Shown here: one piece after another, positions 47,471-57,325 of the stretch
How positions within the stretch are numbered: position 1 is the first letter of the stretch
How the letters are laid out: each line of letters begins with the position of its first letter
From: Vibrio sp. SNU_ST1
GTDB taxonomy: Bacteria; Pseudomonadota; Gammaproteobacteria; Enterobacterales; Vibrionaceae
Length of the DNA stretch: 64,000 bases
Assembly (NCBI RefSeq): GCF_030563405.1
Contig: NZ_CP130748.1
Location: 2,232,001-2,296,000, forward strand
Reading direction: 5' to 3'
The notes under the pieces: model-generated
Database searches by the model: none
The model's input: only the letters and a program-made list of their open reading frames with translations
Told to the model about the DNA's origin: nothing
Position numbers and translations under genes: made by a program

Positions 47471-47503
47471 TGTAACAACACTACTTAATAAGAGTTGATA
47501 TCA

Positions 47504-47911
47504 ATGAGCCAGGTCTACCATCACCCAGTACAAATTTACTATGAAGATACCGATCACTCAGGTGTGGTTTATCACCCCAACTTTCTAAAGTATTTCGAGC
47601 GTGCACGCGAGCATGTATTGGGCAGCGACAAACTGGCGGAGTTGTGGAATGAACATGGATTGGGTTTTGCGGTATATAAAGCCAACATGACTTTCCAAGA
47701 TGGGGTTGAGTTCGCTGAGATTTGCGATATCAGAACCTCTTTTGAACTCGATGGAAAATACAAAACGCTATGGCGACAAGAAGTGTGGCGCAAAGATGCC
47801 ACTAAGCCTGCGGTGATTGGTGATATTGAAATGGTCTGCCTTGATAAAGACAAGCAACTTCAGCCTGTACCCGCTGAAGTATTAAAAGCGATGCTTGGTG
47901 AGTCGAGCTAA
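47504..47911 (+). CDS. Hotdog-fold acyl-CoA/ACP thioesterase (YbgC/4HBT type)
   Basis: Hydrolyses acyl thioesters in the cytoplasm; 135 residues, single hotdog domain. The catalytic-type Asp is in YYEDTDHSGVVYHPNFLKYFERARE, the signature of the 4-hydroxybenzoyl-CoA thioesterase/YbgC family. An in-frame TTG three codons upstream exists, but the ATG at 47504 has an AAGAG ribosome site. It converges with pfaE (20-bp gap). A similar thioesterase (Orf6) lies beside the pfa genes of Photobacterium profundum, so release or editing of PUFA-synthase products is a reasonable inference. Confidence 0.87.
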   Translation: MSQVYHHPVQIYYEDTDHSGVVYHPNFLKYFERAREHVLGSDKLAELWNEHGLGFAVYKANMTFQDGVEFAEICDIRTSFELDGKYKTLWRQEVWRKDATKPAVIGDIEMVCLDKDKQLQPVPAEVLKAMLGESS

Positions 47912-47931
47912 CCTCACCTCACCAAGTTAGC

Positions 47932-48768
47932 TTAAAAGAGATGAGATGATGCAAAGGTTCTCATCTCTATCTGCATCGGTAGCAAATTTCCGCCGAGCGT
48001 AACCGCAAAGCGATACTGCTCATCCAACCGCCCTAAGCAACATTGCCAATCTGTAGAAATATCAGTTTGCTCAGTAACATCCAACCCAACTCCACTGTAT
48101 ATGCTGATTTCACCATGAAATCTAATTTCATCCTGCAAGTTTGGTTGAAAATCCGAAGGGTGAATTGGCAATGTTTGCTCCGTCAGATTGGAGAAATCAA
48201 ACGAAAAGCTTCGCAACGATGTGGCTAGCCCCCTGCCCGTCGCTTTGATATACGACTCCTTCAGCGCCCACAGATCGAAAAAGCGCTCTCTTTGTTCTTC
48301 TTTGCTGAGCTCAAGTAAATCCGTCAATTCCGTATCTGAAAAATAGTGCTTCATGATCGAGTCGATATTGGTCGAGCTTCTGGCATGTTCGATATCGACG
48401 CCTAATTGAAGTGACTTCCCTTCTCTCTGGCAAACTGCGATTAACAAATATTCTTTGCTATGACTGATATTGAAATTCAGGCCGGTTTCTATTTGTTGTT
48501 TCTCAATTAATCTTGGCTTTCCTTTCTCACCATAATCAAATCGCCACGCTTCAGGTGCTAAATCCGAATAGCAAGACAACACACCTCTTAAATAGTTACG
48601 AACATACAAGGCTTGAACTTGAGATGAGGGTATTCGATACCGCTCAACTTTCACTATTTCATCGTCCGTTAATGTCTGTTTTAAATATGACCTGCTATCG
48701 GAATCGTCACGCAAATCGCTCAGAGAACATAGCCATAGATCGACGACTGGTTTTTCCATTTTACTCAT
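47932..48768 (-). CDS. pfaE: 4'-Phosphopantetheinyl transferase (Sfp type) for the PUFA synthase
   Basis: Transfers phosphopantetheine from CoA to the tandem ACP domains of PfaA. About 278 residues. The Sfp-family motifs are present: HSKEYLLIAVC, LGVDIEHARSS (metal-binding Asp and Glu) and FFDLWALKESYIKATGRGL. A GTG two codons upstream and an ATG three codons downstream are alternative starts; no strong ribosome site decides. It is divergent from pfaA, the same layout as in EPA-producing Shewanella. The gene symbol follows that context. Confidence 0.88.
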   Translation of the reverse strand: MSKMEKPVVDLWLCSLSDLRDDSDSRSYLKQTLTDDEIVKVERYRIPSSQVQALYVRNYLRGVLSCYSDLAPEAWRFDYGEKGKPRLIEKQQIETGLNFNISHSKEYLLIAVCQREGKSLQLGVDIEHARSSTNIDSIMKHYFSDTELTDLLELSKEEQRERFFDLWALKESYIKATGRGLATSLRSFSFDFSNLTEQTLPIHPSDFQPNLQDEIRFHGEISIYSGVGLDVTEQTDISTDWQCCLGRLDEQYRFAVTLGGNLLPMQIEMRTFASSHLF

Positions 48769-49094
48769 ACTCACTGATTCAAACCACTCATCAAAAAAAC
48801 ATCAAAACGCACAAATTTAACTCACCTATAATTCGAGATAAACATAGAGAATCTGCGCAGGAAACACCCTTCATATACGGGCTTAAAACTAACTTTTCAA
48901 ATAATAACAAATTAAAACACAGATCACACTTCACCTTACGGAATAGGCACCTATTAAATGTTAGTTACAAAAATCTGACATAGATCTCACAAAGCAAATA
49001 AATAGAGCATAAACACTAAAAAAATACACATACCTATTAATTATCAATAGGTTAATCCAATCAAAAATACAAAAAACAAAAGTTCCGTAAAATC
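48769..49094. other. A/T-rich intergenic stretch between pfaE and pfaA
   Basis: No gene is supported. It must contain the pfaE promoter and probably the pfaA promoter. No pfaR-type regulator gene is present here, unlike in some other pfa clusters. Confidence 0.5.
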
Positions 49095-49111
49095 ATCTGG
49101 TCTGAACAGAT
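49095..49111. promoter_or_regulatory. FadR-operator-like palindrome upstream of pfaA
   Basis: ATCTGGTCTGAACAGAT is a 17-bp near-perfect palindrome about a central T, with one unpaired pair. It closely resembles the E. coli FadR site (ATCTGGTACGACCAGAT at fadB). The GntR protein FadR senses acyl-CoA. In P. profundum, as I recall, pfa control by fatty acids uses a different regulator (PfaF), so the binding protein is uncertain. It lies 358 bases before the pfaA start. Confidence 0.6.
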
Positions 49112-49468
49112 CATAGTGGCCTCTGGGAGCATTGTATCAGCAACTCACCTCGGGTAGCCTGCTCAACCATTAAACAAATTCACACGTTTTCTTTGCGGAT
49201 ACCGACTTGTCATTTAGTCAGACTTTGAACAGGATTTTAATGGACATCGCCTCAACATTTGAATGCCACCGTCGCGCATGAAACACCTCCCCTACTCTCG
49301 TAAGTCAACGCACTTCGAAAGCCTAGTTTCTATCTGGTTGCCGCTACTCAGCAACCTGAATTTTCAGCTGTGCTTCCCTAAATCTGTTTCAGATTTTCTT
49401 TCTATAAATTTACAAGCGCAGCCTCAAAACACGACATCACTTTCTGTGATTTCTAGTGGAGACTCATA
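49112..49468. other. Long leader region before pfaA
   Basis: No recognised gene. It holds an open frame of 68 codons (49263-49469) whose TAA overlaps the pfaA ATG by one base (TAATG), but it has no ribosome site and no family resemblance. The pfaA ribosome site GTGGAGA is at the right end. Confidence 0.45.
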
Positions 49469-52400
49469 ATGAGCCAACCCGAGACAAATACACCGGAATC
49501 AGTCGACGATTCTCGACTGAATAAACGCCTTAAAGACATGCCTGTGGCTATCGTTGGTATGGCGAGCATGTTTGCAAACTCTCGTTACCTGAATAAATTT
49601 TGGGACCTTATTAGCGAAAAGATCGATGCAATTACTGAAGTGCCAGATACGCACTGGCGTCCAGAAGATTACTACGATTCAGATCGTACTACGCCAGACA
49701 AGTCTTACTGTAAGCGCGGTGGTTTCATCCCTGAAGTGGACTTCAACCCAATGGAGTTCGGCCTTCCGCCAAATATCCTAGAACTGACTGATACGTCACA
49801 GCTGCTTTCTCTGATCGTTGCAAAAGAAGTACTTGAAGATGCCAAGCTACCTGAAGGCTACGACCGCGATAAGATCGGTATCACGCTAGGTGTTGGTGGT
49901 GGTCAGAAGATCGCTCAAAGCCTTAACGCTCGTCTTCAATACCCTGTTTTGAAAAAAGTATTCAAGAGCAGTGGCATCAACGACGAAGACAGCGAAATGC
50001 TGATCAAAAAGTTCCAAGACCAATACATCCACTGGGAGGAAAACTCATTCCCTGGTTCATTGGGTAACGTAATTTCAGGTCGTATCGCTAACCGCTTTGA
50101 CCTTGGTGGCATCAACTGTGTAGTAGATGCTGCTTGTGCAGGCTCTCTAGCTGCAATGCGCATGGCACTGAGCGAGCTGGTTGAAGGCCGCAGTGAAATG
50201 ATGATCACAGGTGGCGTGTGTACAGATAACTCGCCAACCATGTACATGAGCTTCTCTAAAACACCTGCATTTACCACCAATGAAACCATTCAACCTTTCG
50301 ACATCGACTCAAAAGGCATGATGATTGGTGAAGGCATCGGCATGGTTGCTCTTAAGCGTCTTGAAGATGCAGAGCGCGACGGCGACAGAATCTACTCAGT
50401 GATTAAAGGTGTGGGTTCTTCGTCAGACGGTAAGTTCAAGAGTATTTACGCACCTCGTCCTGAAGGGCAAGCTAAAGCACTGAAACGCGCTTACGATGAT
50501 GCAGGTTTTGCACCACACACGCTTGGCTTACTAGAAGCGCACGGTACTGGTACAGCAGCAGGTGATGTAGCTGAATTTGGTGGCTTAAACTCAGTATTCA
50601 GCGAGAACAACGAAGAGAAGCAACACATTGCGTTAGGTTCTGTGAAATCTCAAATAGGTCACACCAAATCAACTGCGGGTACTGCAGGTCTAATCAAAGC
50701 TGCATTAGCACTGCACCACAAAGTACTGCCGCCAACGATTAACGTATCGGCTCCGAATCCTAAGTTAGATATCGAGAACTCACCGTTCTACCTAAACACC
50801 CAAACGCGTCCTTGGATGAAACGTGTCGACGGCACACCGCGCCGTGCAGGTATCAGCTCATTTGGTTTTGGTGGCACTAACTTCCACGTTGTATTGGAAG
50901 AGTACACACCAGAACACGCTCGCGGTGACAAATACCGTCAGCGCCAAGTACCTCAAACTCTATTGTTCAGCGCAGAGTCTCGCCAAGCACTGATCAATGA
51001 GCTCAAGCAGGTTTCAACTCAAGCTACAGATGCTGCGTTCAAACTGGAAACGCTTGCTGAGCAACACGCTCTACGCGAAGTTGACGCTAAGCATGCACGT
51101 CTTGGTTTAGTCGTTACTGACCAAGCAGACCTTCAAGCGCAACTGACTCAAGCGGTTTCTATGCTTGAGAGCCAAACCAAAGCACATTGGCAGATGCCAA
51201 ACGGTACTAGCTACCGTGAGTCGGCACTGATTGCAGAAAACGGCGCAGGTAAAGTGGCTGCGCTATTTGCAGGTCAAGGGTCGCAATACCTAAACATGGG
51301 TCGCGAGCTTGCTTGTCATTACCCTGAGATGCGCCAACAGCTTTCTCAAGCGGATCAAGTATTTGGTCAGCACAAGAAAACGGCTCTGTCGCAAATTCTG
51401 TTCCCAATTCCAACTTTCACACCAGAAGCAACCAAAGCTCAAGAAGCTGTACTAACCAACACCGCCAATGCGCAAAGTGCGATTGGTACTGTGTCTATGG
51501 GTCAGTTCGACATCATGACTCAAGCTGGCTTCAAAGCAGACATGGTCGCAGGCCACAGCTTTGGTGAGCTAAGTGCACTATGTGCATCGGGTGTTATCTC
51601 GCAAGACGATTACTACCAGCTAGCTTTCGCTCGTGGCGATGCGATGGCAGCGACACCTGAACAAGGCGACAGCGGTACTATGTTTGCGGTCATCCTAGAC
51701 GCAGACAAACTTCCAGCCGTTGAAAGCTGCATCAGCCAATTCGAAGGCGTGAGTATTGCCAACTACAATGCTCCGACTCAACTGGTTATTGCAGGTCCAA
51801 CTGCGACGGTTCAACAAGCAGCACAAGCGCTAACAGAACAAGGCTTCAAAGCAATTGCTCTGCCAGTATCTGGTGCTTTCCACACACCGCTTGTTGCTCA
51901 CGCTCAAAAACCATTTGCTGCTGCAATTGATAAAGCTTCATTCAGCGCTCCGACGCTGCCGCTTTACTCAAACGCAACGGGCAAACTGCACAGCAAAGAC
52001 GCGAAAGCTATTAAGAAAGCGTTCAAGCAACACATGCTGCAATCGGTTCGTTTCAGCGAGCAAATTGAAGCGATGTATGAAGCAGGTGCTCGTGTATTCG
52101 TTGAGTTCGGTCCGAAAAATATTCTTCAAAAGCTGGTTGAGAAAACATTGGCTGATAAGAACGAAGAGCTTTACGCAATCAGCATTAACCCAAGCCCTAA
52201 AGGCGACAGTGACCAACAGCTTCGCCTAGCTGCGGTTCAACTGTGCGTGGCAGGTGTTTCACTAGACAACATTGACCCTTACCAAGCTGACATTGCTGAA
52301 CCTGCAAAGGCGTCACCAATGAACATCAAGCTGAATGCAACCAACTACATCAGCCCTGCTACTCGTAAGAAAATGGATCAATCATTGGCTTCGGGCAACG

Positions 52401-55400
52401 TCACCGAGAAGACTGAGATTGTGGAAGTGAAAGTTGAAGTCGAGAAAATCGTGGAAAAAGAAGTGATAAAAACAGAAATTGTTGAAGTACCTGTTGCAGC
52501 TCCTCAAGCTTCAAATGTACAACCGTCAGTTGCACCAGCATCAAGTACGCCAGTATCAGCAGCGCAGCAGCCTCTCGTCGCTCAAACAGCACCAGCGACT
52601 ATTCAGCCAGCAGCCCAAGTAACGGTTGATGAATCTTCACTGCAGTCGTTCTTCAACGCTCAACAACAAGCAGCCGAAGTACATCAGCAATTCTTGGCTA
52701 TTCCTCAGCAATACGGTGACACGTTCAACACCCTAATGTCTGAGCAAGCGAAAATGGCAACAGCAGGCGTAGCAATTCCTGAAAACCTACAACGTTCTAT
52801 GGAGATGTTCCACCAGCACCAAGCTGAGACGCTAAAAGCTCACGCTCATTACCTAGAGATGCAATCGCACAGCAACAGCTCTGCACTTAATATGCTGACG
52901 CAAGGTTCAGTACAAACGGCACAACCAACTTTCGTTGCGCCAGTAAATGCCCAGCCAGCGATTCAAGCTCCATCGACTCAAGCAGCTGTCGTCCAACAGC
53001 CTGTAGCTCAAGTACAAGCGACTCCTGTTCAAGCTGCGCCAGTTCAAAATACAACAGCTCAACAAGCTCCAGTACAGGAAGCCGTTCCTACACCACAAGT
53101 AGCGGCTCAAGCGGCAGCGCCTGTTGCAGCTCAACCTGTACCAGTTAAAGCGCAACCTGCTCCTGTGGCTGCACCAGCAGCAGTACAATCAGCGGATGCT
53201 GAAAAAGTCATGCTCGAAGTGGTCGCCGAGAAAACGGGTTACCCAACGGAAATGCTTGATCTAGAAATGGACATGGAAGCAGACCTTGGTATCGACTCAA
53301 TCAAGCGCGTAGAGATTCTTGGTACCGTTCAAGACGAAATGCCAAACCTACCTGAGCTGAACCCTGAAGATTTAGCTGAGTGTCGTACTCTTGGTGAAAT
53401 CGTCGACTATATGAACAGTAAAAGCATGAACAGCAAGATGCCAGCATCAGCGCCTGTGGCAGCACAGCCAAGTGCAACGGCTCCTGTTCAAGCTGCTAAT
53501 AGTCTTGATGCAAAAGTCGTTCAACAAACCATGCTAGAAGTGGTTGCTGAGAAGACAGGTTACCCAACAGAAATGCTTGATCTAGAAATGGATATGGAAG
53601 CAGACCTTGGTATCGACTCAATCAAGCGTGTTGAGATCCTTGGTACGGTTCAAGATGAACTGCCTACTCTTCCAGAGCTAAACCCTGAAGACTTAGCTGA
53701 GTGTCGTACTCTTGGCGAAATCGTTAGCTACATGAACAGCAAGCTTCCAGCTTCTGCGCCAGTGTCTTCACAAGCAACAGCAGTTGCTCCGGTCACATCT
53801 AACAACGGACTAGATGCCGCTGTCGTTCAAAAAACCATGTTAGAAGTGGTAGCAGAGAAGACGGGCTACCCGACTGAAATGCTAGACCTAGCAATGGACA
53901 TGGAAGCAGATCTTGGTATCGACTCAATCAAGCGTGTTGAAATTCTAGGTACGGTTCAAGACGAGCTACCGACTCTTCCAGAACTGAACCCTGAAGACCT
54001 CGCTGAGTGTCGTACTCTAGGCGAGATCGTTGCTTACATGAATACTAAAAGCATGAACAGTAAGCTTCCAGCTTCTGCTCCAGTAGCAGCTCAAGTATCT
54101 GCACCAGTACAAGCAGTATCAAACGGTTTAAACGCAGAACAAGTTCAAGGCACAATGCTGAGCGTAGTGGCTGATAAAACTGGCTACCCAACAGAAATGC
54201 TAGACCTAGCAATGGACATGGAAGCAGACCTTGGCATCGACTCAATCAAACGTGTTGAGATCCTTGGTACGGTTCAAGACCAGCTACCAACATTGCCAGA
54301 GCTGAACCCTGAAGACCTAGCTGAGTGCCGCACTCTGGGTGAAATCGTTGCTTACATGAACAGCAAACTAGGTGCTAATGCAGCACCTGCTCCAGAAGCA
54401 ACTGCAACCGCTACAGAAAGCGCAAGCAACGACCTAAACCCTGCTCATGTTCAATCGACAATGATGGAAGTGGTTGCCGACAAAACAGGCTACCCAGCAG
54501 AAATGCTCGACCTAGCGATGGACATGGAAGCTGACCTTGGCATCGACTCAATCAAACGTGTTGAGATCCTTGGTACGGTTCAAGACCAGCTACCAACGCT
54601 GCCAGAACTAAACCCTGAAGACCTAGCAGAGTGTCGTACACTTGGTGAAATCGTTACCTACATGCAAAGCAAGCTATCCGCTGCTGCACCCGCAGCGACT
54701 CCTCAAGCTCAACCTGTAACGCCTATCGCAGAAGCAGCGACAACAGAACTTCCTCCACACAATGAAGTAGCGCTAAAAAAGCTACCAGCGGCAGATAAAC
54801 TCGTCGATTGTTTCTCAAAAGACGCTTGTGTCGTGATCACCGATGATGGTCACAACGCTGGTGTTCTAGCAGAAAAGTTGACCGCTAACGGCATTCAAGT
54901 TGCTGTAGTGCGTAGTGCTACTTCTGTCGCGTCACCTTTAAACAGTGAAATCGCAAGCTACACACTCAACAGCGTCGATGATGCTGGTGTAACTGCGGTT
55001 ATTAACGACATCGAAGCAGACCTTAAAACGTCGAACAAAGTGATTGCTGGCTTCATTCATCTACAAGCTATCGTTGATGCGAAACAAAGCAACGAGCAAG
55101 CTGTTAACTTGAATGCAGACTCAAGAACTTCACTGACGACAGCGTTCTTATTCGCGAAGCACCTAAATGGCCAACTGAATGCGGTTTCTGGTCGCAGCGT
55201 GTTCTTCACCCTAAGCCGTATCGATGGTGGCTTTGGTTACCTAGATGCTAAGCAATTAGCGAATGCAGAACTTAACCAAGCAGCGCTGTCTGGTCTAACT
55301 AAGACACTGAGCCACGAATGGTCAAACGTGTTCTGCCGTGCATTGGATGCTGATGCTTCTATTGATGCTCGTCACCTTGCTGAAGCTATCACTGGCGAAC

Positions 55401-57325
55401 TGTTCGATATCGACACCAACACGGTGGAAATCGGCCTTAGCCATGCGGAAAGTGGTGAATCTGGTCGTGCAACATTGATTGCGACAACACCAGGTGCTGC
55501 ACAAACCAAAAACACAGGCGCTCAACTCACCAAGAGCGACAAAGTTCTCGTAACGGGTGGCGCTAAAGGCGTGACGTTTGAATGTGCACTGACGCTTGCT
55601 AAGCAATGTAAGTCTCACTTCATTCTTGCAGGTCGTAGTAAGCATATTACTTCAGCGGAGCTACCTCAGTGGGCACAAGGCAAGCAAGAGAAAGAGCTAA
55701 AACCAGCGGCTATCGCTCACCTACAAGCAACAGGTGACAAACCAACGCCGAAGAAAGTTGATGCCTTGCTAAAACCTGTATTGAGCAGCCTTGAAATCAA
55801 CGCAGCACTTGCCGCTTTCAACGAGATTGGCGCGAGCGCTGAATACCTAAGCTTAGATGTGTCGAACCATGAGTCAGTAGCGAAAACGCTGGCAAACTTC
55901 GACGGCATTACGGGTCTTATCCACGGTGCAGGTGTACTGGCTGACAAACACATTCAAGATAAAACGCTTGATGAACTGAACATGGTTTACGGCACGAAAG
56001 TGGGTGGATTAGAAGCGGTTCTTGGTGGTCTTGATAGCAGCAAGCTAAAGCTGATTGCGATGTTCTCTTCGGCAGCGGGTTTCTACGGAAATACAGGCCA
56101 AAGTGATTACTCAATGTCTAACGAGATCCTAAACAAAGCGGCTCTGCAATTGTCTGCGCGTAACCCTCAAGCGAAAGTGATGAGCTTCAACTGGGGACCG
56201 TGGGACGGTGGCATGGTCAACGCAGCACTGAAACGTATGTTTACAGAGCGCGGTGTTTACGTGATCCCTCTTCAGGCGGGTGCAGAGCTATTTAGTTCTC
56301 AGCTACTGAACGAAACTGGCATTCAATTGCTGGTTGGTACGAGCATGCAAGGTTCTGACAACAAGGAAGCTGCTGTAAAAAAGCTTAATGCGGAGTCTAT
56401 GCATCTTGCAAAGAGTCCGCTGAATACAAGCATCACTGTGACACGTCATCTTGATCCGAAGGCATTGCCTTTCATTCAAGATCACTGCATTGCCGGTAAC
56501 CCAGTGTTACCGACAGTGTGTGCTATCCAATGGATGCGTGAAGTGGCTGAGCAACTGCTAGGGGTGAACGTCAGCGTTCACAACTACAAACTGCTGAAAG
56601 GTGTGATTTTTGATACTGATGAAGTGCAAGAGCTGAAACTGGTTCTTTCCTCTGACGCTAAATCAAAAGATCAGCTAAAAGCGGTGATCAGTTGCCAAGG
56701 GCGACCACAGTATCAAGCTCAGTTGCAAGTCGCCTCTGTACTAGTGTCTGAAGATGTTCAACAAGCGTCAGTAAAGCGTTTTGAAGCCAATACTTCAGCA
56801 CCCGTAACAACAGCACAAGCTCTATACAGTGACGGCACTCTGTTTCATGGACCAAGATTGCAAGGTATTACCTCAGTTGAACGCTTTGACGACTTAGGCT
56901 TATTGGCTCAGTGCCAGTTGCCTCAGATTGAAAACAGCGACTGCGGATCATTTATTCCTAAGCAAGGCTTTGGTGATAGCCAACCATTTGCTGAAGATTA
57001 TCTGTTGCAAGCAATGCTGGTATGGGCTCGATTGAAGTACGGCGCGGCAAGCCTACCGTCTGCAATTGGTGAGTTTATTTGTTACGCACCAATGCACAAT
57101 GGTGACCAAGGTTGGCTAGAGCTCAGCGTGATAAAAAGCACGGCTCGTTCGCTGCAAGCTGATATCTCGCTTTACCACCAAGATGGTCGTTTAAGCGCGG
57201 TAATGAAAGGTGCCAAAGTCACCATCAGCAAGAGCTTAAATGACGCATTTTTGCCGAAGTCTAGCTCAGCAGTAGCGAGTAAGACTAAAACAGATAAGAA
57301 AACAGAAAAGGAGCAATTGTCATAG
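49469..57325 (+). CDS. pfaA: Polyunsaturated fatty acid synthase subunit PfaA
   Basis: Multidomain synthase that builds EPA/DHA-type fatty acids without oxygen. The 2618 residues contain, in order: ketosynthase (about 25-475; Cys223 in DAACAGS, EAHGTGTAAGD, GHTKSTAG); malonyl/acyltransferase (about 590-900; Ser697 in GHSFGE); a Glu/Val/Lys-rich helix and an Ala/Pro/Gln linker; five tandem ACPs with attachment serines at 1277, 1384, 1486, 1592 and 1694 (DLGIDSIK); ketoreductase (VTGGAKGVTF near 2029, Tyr2214 in SDYSMSNE); and a C-terminal hotdog dehydratase-like domain (His2339 in DHCIAGNPVLPT). pfaB begins on its stop codon. Confidence 0.97.
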   Translation: MSQPETNTPESVDDSRLNKRLKDMPVAIVGMASMFANSRYLNKFWDLISEKIDAITEVPDTHWRPEDYYDSDRTTPDKSYCKRGGFIPEVDFNPMEFGLPPNILELTDTSQLLSLIVAKEVLEDAKLPEGYDRDKIGITLGVGGGQKIAQSLNARLQYPVLKKVFKSSGINDEDSEMLIKKFQDQYIHWEENSFPGSLGNVISGRIANRFDLGGINCVVDAACAGSLAAMRMALSELVEGRSEMMITGGVCTDNSPTMYMSFSKTPAFTTNETIQPFDIDSKGMMIGEGIGMVALKRLEDAERDGDRIYSVIKGVGSSSDGKFKSIYAPRPEGQAKALKRAYDDAGFAPHTLGLLEAHGTGTAAGDVAEFGGLNSVFSENNEEKQHIALGSVKSQIGHTKSTAGTAGLIKAALALHHKVLPPTINVSAPNPKLDIENSPFYLNTQTRPWMKRVDGTPRRAGISSFGFGGTNFHVVLEEYTPEHARGDKYRQRQVPQTLLFSAESRQALINELKQVSTQATDAAFKLETLAEQHALREVDAKHARLGLVVTDQADLQAQLTQAVSMLESQTKAHWQMPNGTSYRESALIAENGAGKVAALFAGQGSQYLNMGRELACHYPEMRQQLSQADQVFGQHKKTALSQILFPIPTFTPEATKAQEAVLTNTANAQSAIGTVSMGQFDIMTQAGFKADMVAGHSFGELSALCASGVISQDDYYQLAFARGDAMAATPEQGDSGTMFAVILDADKLPAVESCISQFEGVSIANYNAPTQLVIAGPTATVQQAAQALTEQGFKAIALPVSGAFHTPLVAHAQKPFAAAIDKASFSAPTLPLYSNATGKLHSKDAKAIKKAFKQHMLQSVRFSEQIEAMYEAGARVFVEFGPKNILQKLVEKTLADKNEELYAISINPSPKGDSDQQLRLAAVQLCVAGVSLDNIDPYQADIAEPAKASPMNIKLNATNYISPATRKKMDQSLASGNVTEKTEIVEVKVEVEKIVEKEVIKTEIVEVPVAAPQASNVQPSVAPASSTPVSAAQQPLVAQTAPATIQPAAQVTVDESSLQSFFNAQQQAAEVHQQFLAIPQQYGDTFNTLMSEQAKMATAGVAIPENLQRSMEMFHQHQAETLKAHAHYLEMQSHSNSSALNMLTQGSVQTAQPTFVAPVNAQPAIQAPSTQAAVVQQPVAQVQATPVQAAPVQNTTAQQAPVQEAVPTPQVAAQAAAPVAAQPVPVKAQPAPVAAPAAVQSADAEKVMLEVVAEKTGYPTEMLDLEMDMEADLGIDSIKRVEILGTVQDEMPNLPELNPEDLAECRTLGEIVDYMNSKSMNSKMPASAPVAAQPSATAPVQAANSLDAKVVQQTMLEVVAEKTGYPTEMLDLEMDMEADLGIDSIKRVEILGTVQDELPTLPELNPEDLAECRTLGEIVSYMNSKLPASAPVSSQATAVAPVTSNNGLDAAVVQKTMLEVVAEKTGYPTEMLDLAMDMEADLGIDSIKRVEILGTVQDELPTLPELNPEDLAECRTLGEIVAYMNTKSMNSKLPASAPVAAQVSAPVQAVSNGLNAEQVQGTMLSVVADKTGYPTEMLDLAMDMEADLGIDSIKRVEILGTVQDQLPTLPELNPEDLAECRTLGEIVAYMNSKLGANAAPAPEATATATESASNDLNPAHVQSTMMEVVADKTGYPAEMLDLAMDMEADLGIDSIKRVEILGTVQDQLPTLPELNPEDLAECRTLGEIVTYMQSKLSAAAPAATPQAQPVTPIAEAATTELPPHNEVALKKLPAADKLVDCFSKDACVVITDDGHNAGVLAEKLTANGIQVAVVRSATSVASPLNSEIASYTLNSVDDAGVTAVINDIEADLKTSNKVIAGFIHLQAIVDAKQSNEQAVNLNADSRTSLTTAFLFAKHLNGQLNAVSGRSVFFTLSRIDGGFGYLDAKQLANAELNQAALSGLTKTLSHEWSNVFCRALDADASIDARHLAEAITGELFDIDTNTVEIGLSHAESGESGRATLIATTPGAAQTKNTGAQLTKSDKVLVTGGAKGVTFECALTLAKQCKSHFILAGRSKHITSAELPQWAQGKQEKELKPAAIAHLQATGDKPTPKKVDALLKPVLSSLEINAALAAFNEIGASAEYLSLDVSNHESVAKTLANFDGITGLIHGAGVLADKHIQDKTLDELNMVYGTKVGGLEAVLGGLDSSKLKLIAMFSSAAGFYGNTGQSDYSMSNEILNKAALQLSARNPQAKVMSFNWGPWDGGMVNAALKRMFTERGVYVIPLQAGAELFSSQLLNETGIQLLVGTSMQGSDNKEAAVKKLNAESMHLAKSPLNTSITVTRHLDPKALPFIQDHCIAGNPVLPTVCAIQWMREVAEQLLGVNVSVHNYKLLKGVIFDTDEVQELKLVLSSDAKSKDQLKAVISCQGRPQYQAQLQVASVLVSEDVQQASVKRFEANTSAPVTTAQALYSDGTLFHGPRLQGITSVERFDDLGLLAQCQLPQIENSDCGSFIPKQGFGDSQPFAEDYLLQAMLVWARLKYGAASLPSAIGEFICYAPMHNGDQGWLELSVIKSTARSLQADISLYHQDGRLSAVMKGAKVTISKSLNDAFLPKSSSAVASKTKTDKKTEKEQLS

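Noticed and set aside
48513..48983. 156-codon plus-strand frame opposite and upstream of pfaE
   Set aside because: It is mostly antisense to pfaE, whose motifs are unmistakable. The peptide has no family features, so it is not the missing pfaR regulator.
52907..53188. 93-codon minus-strand frame in pfaA
   Set aside because: It is antisense to the Ala/Pro/Gln linker of PfaA. The Ser/Arg/Leu/Tyr composition mirrors biased codons of the linker.
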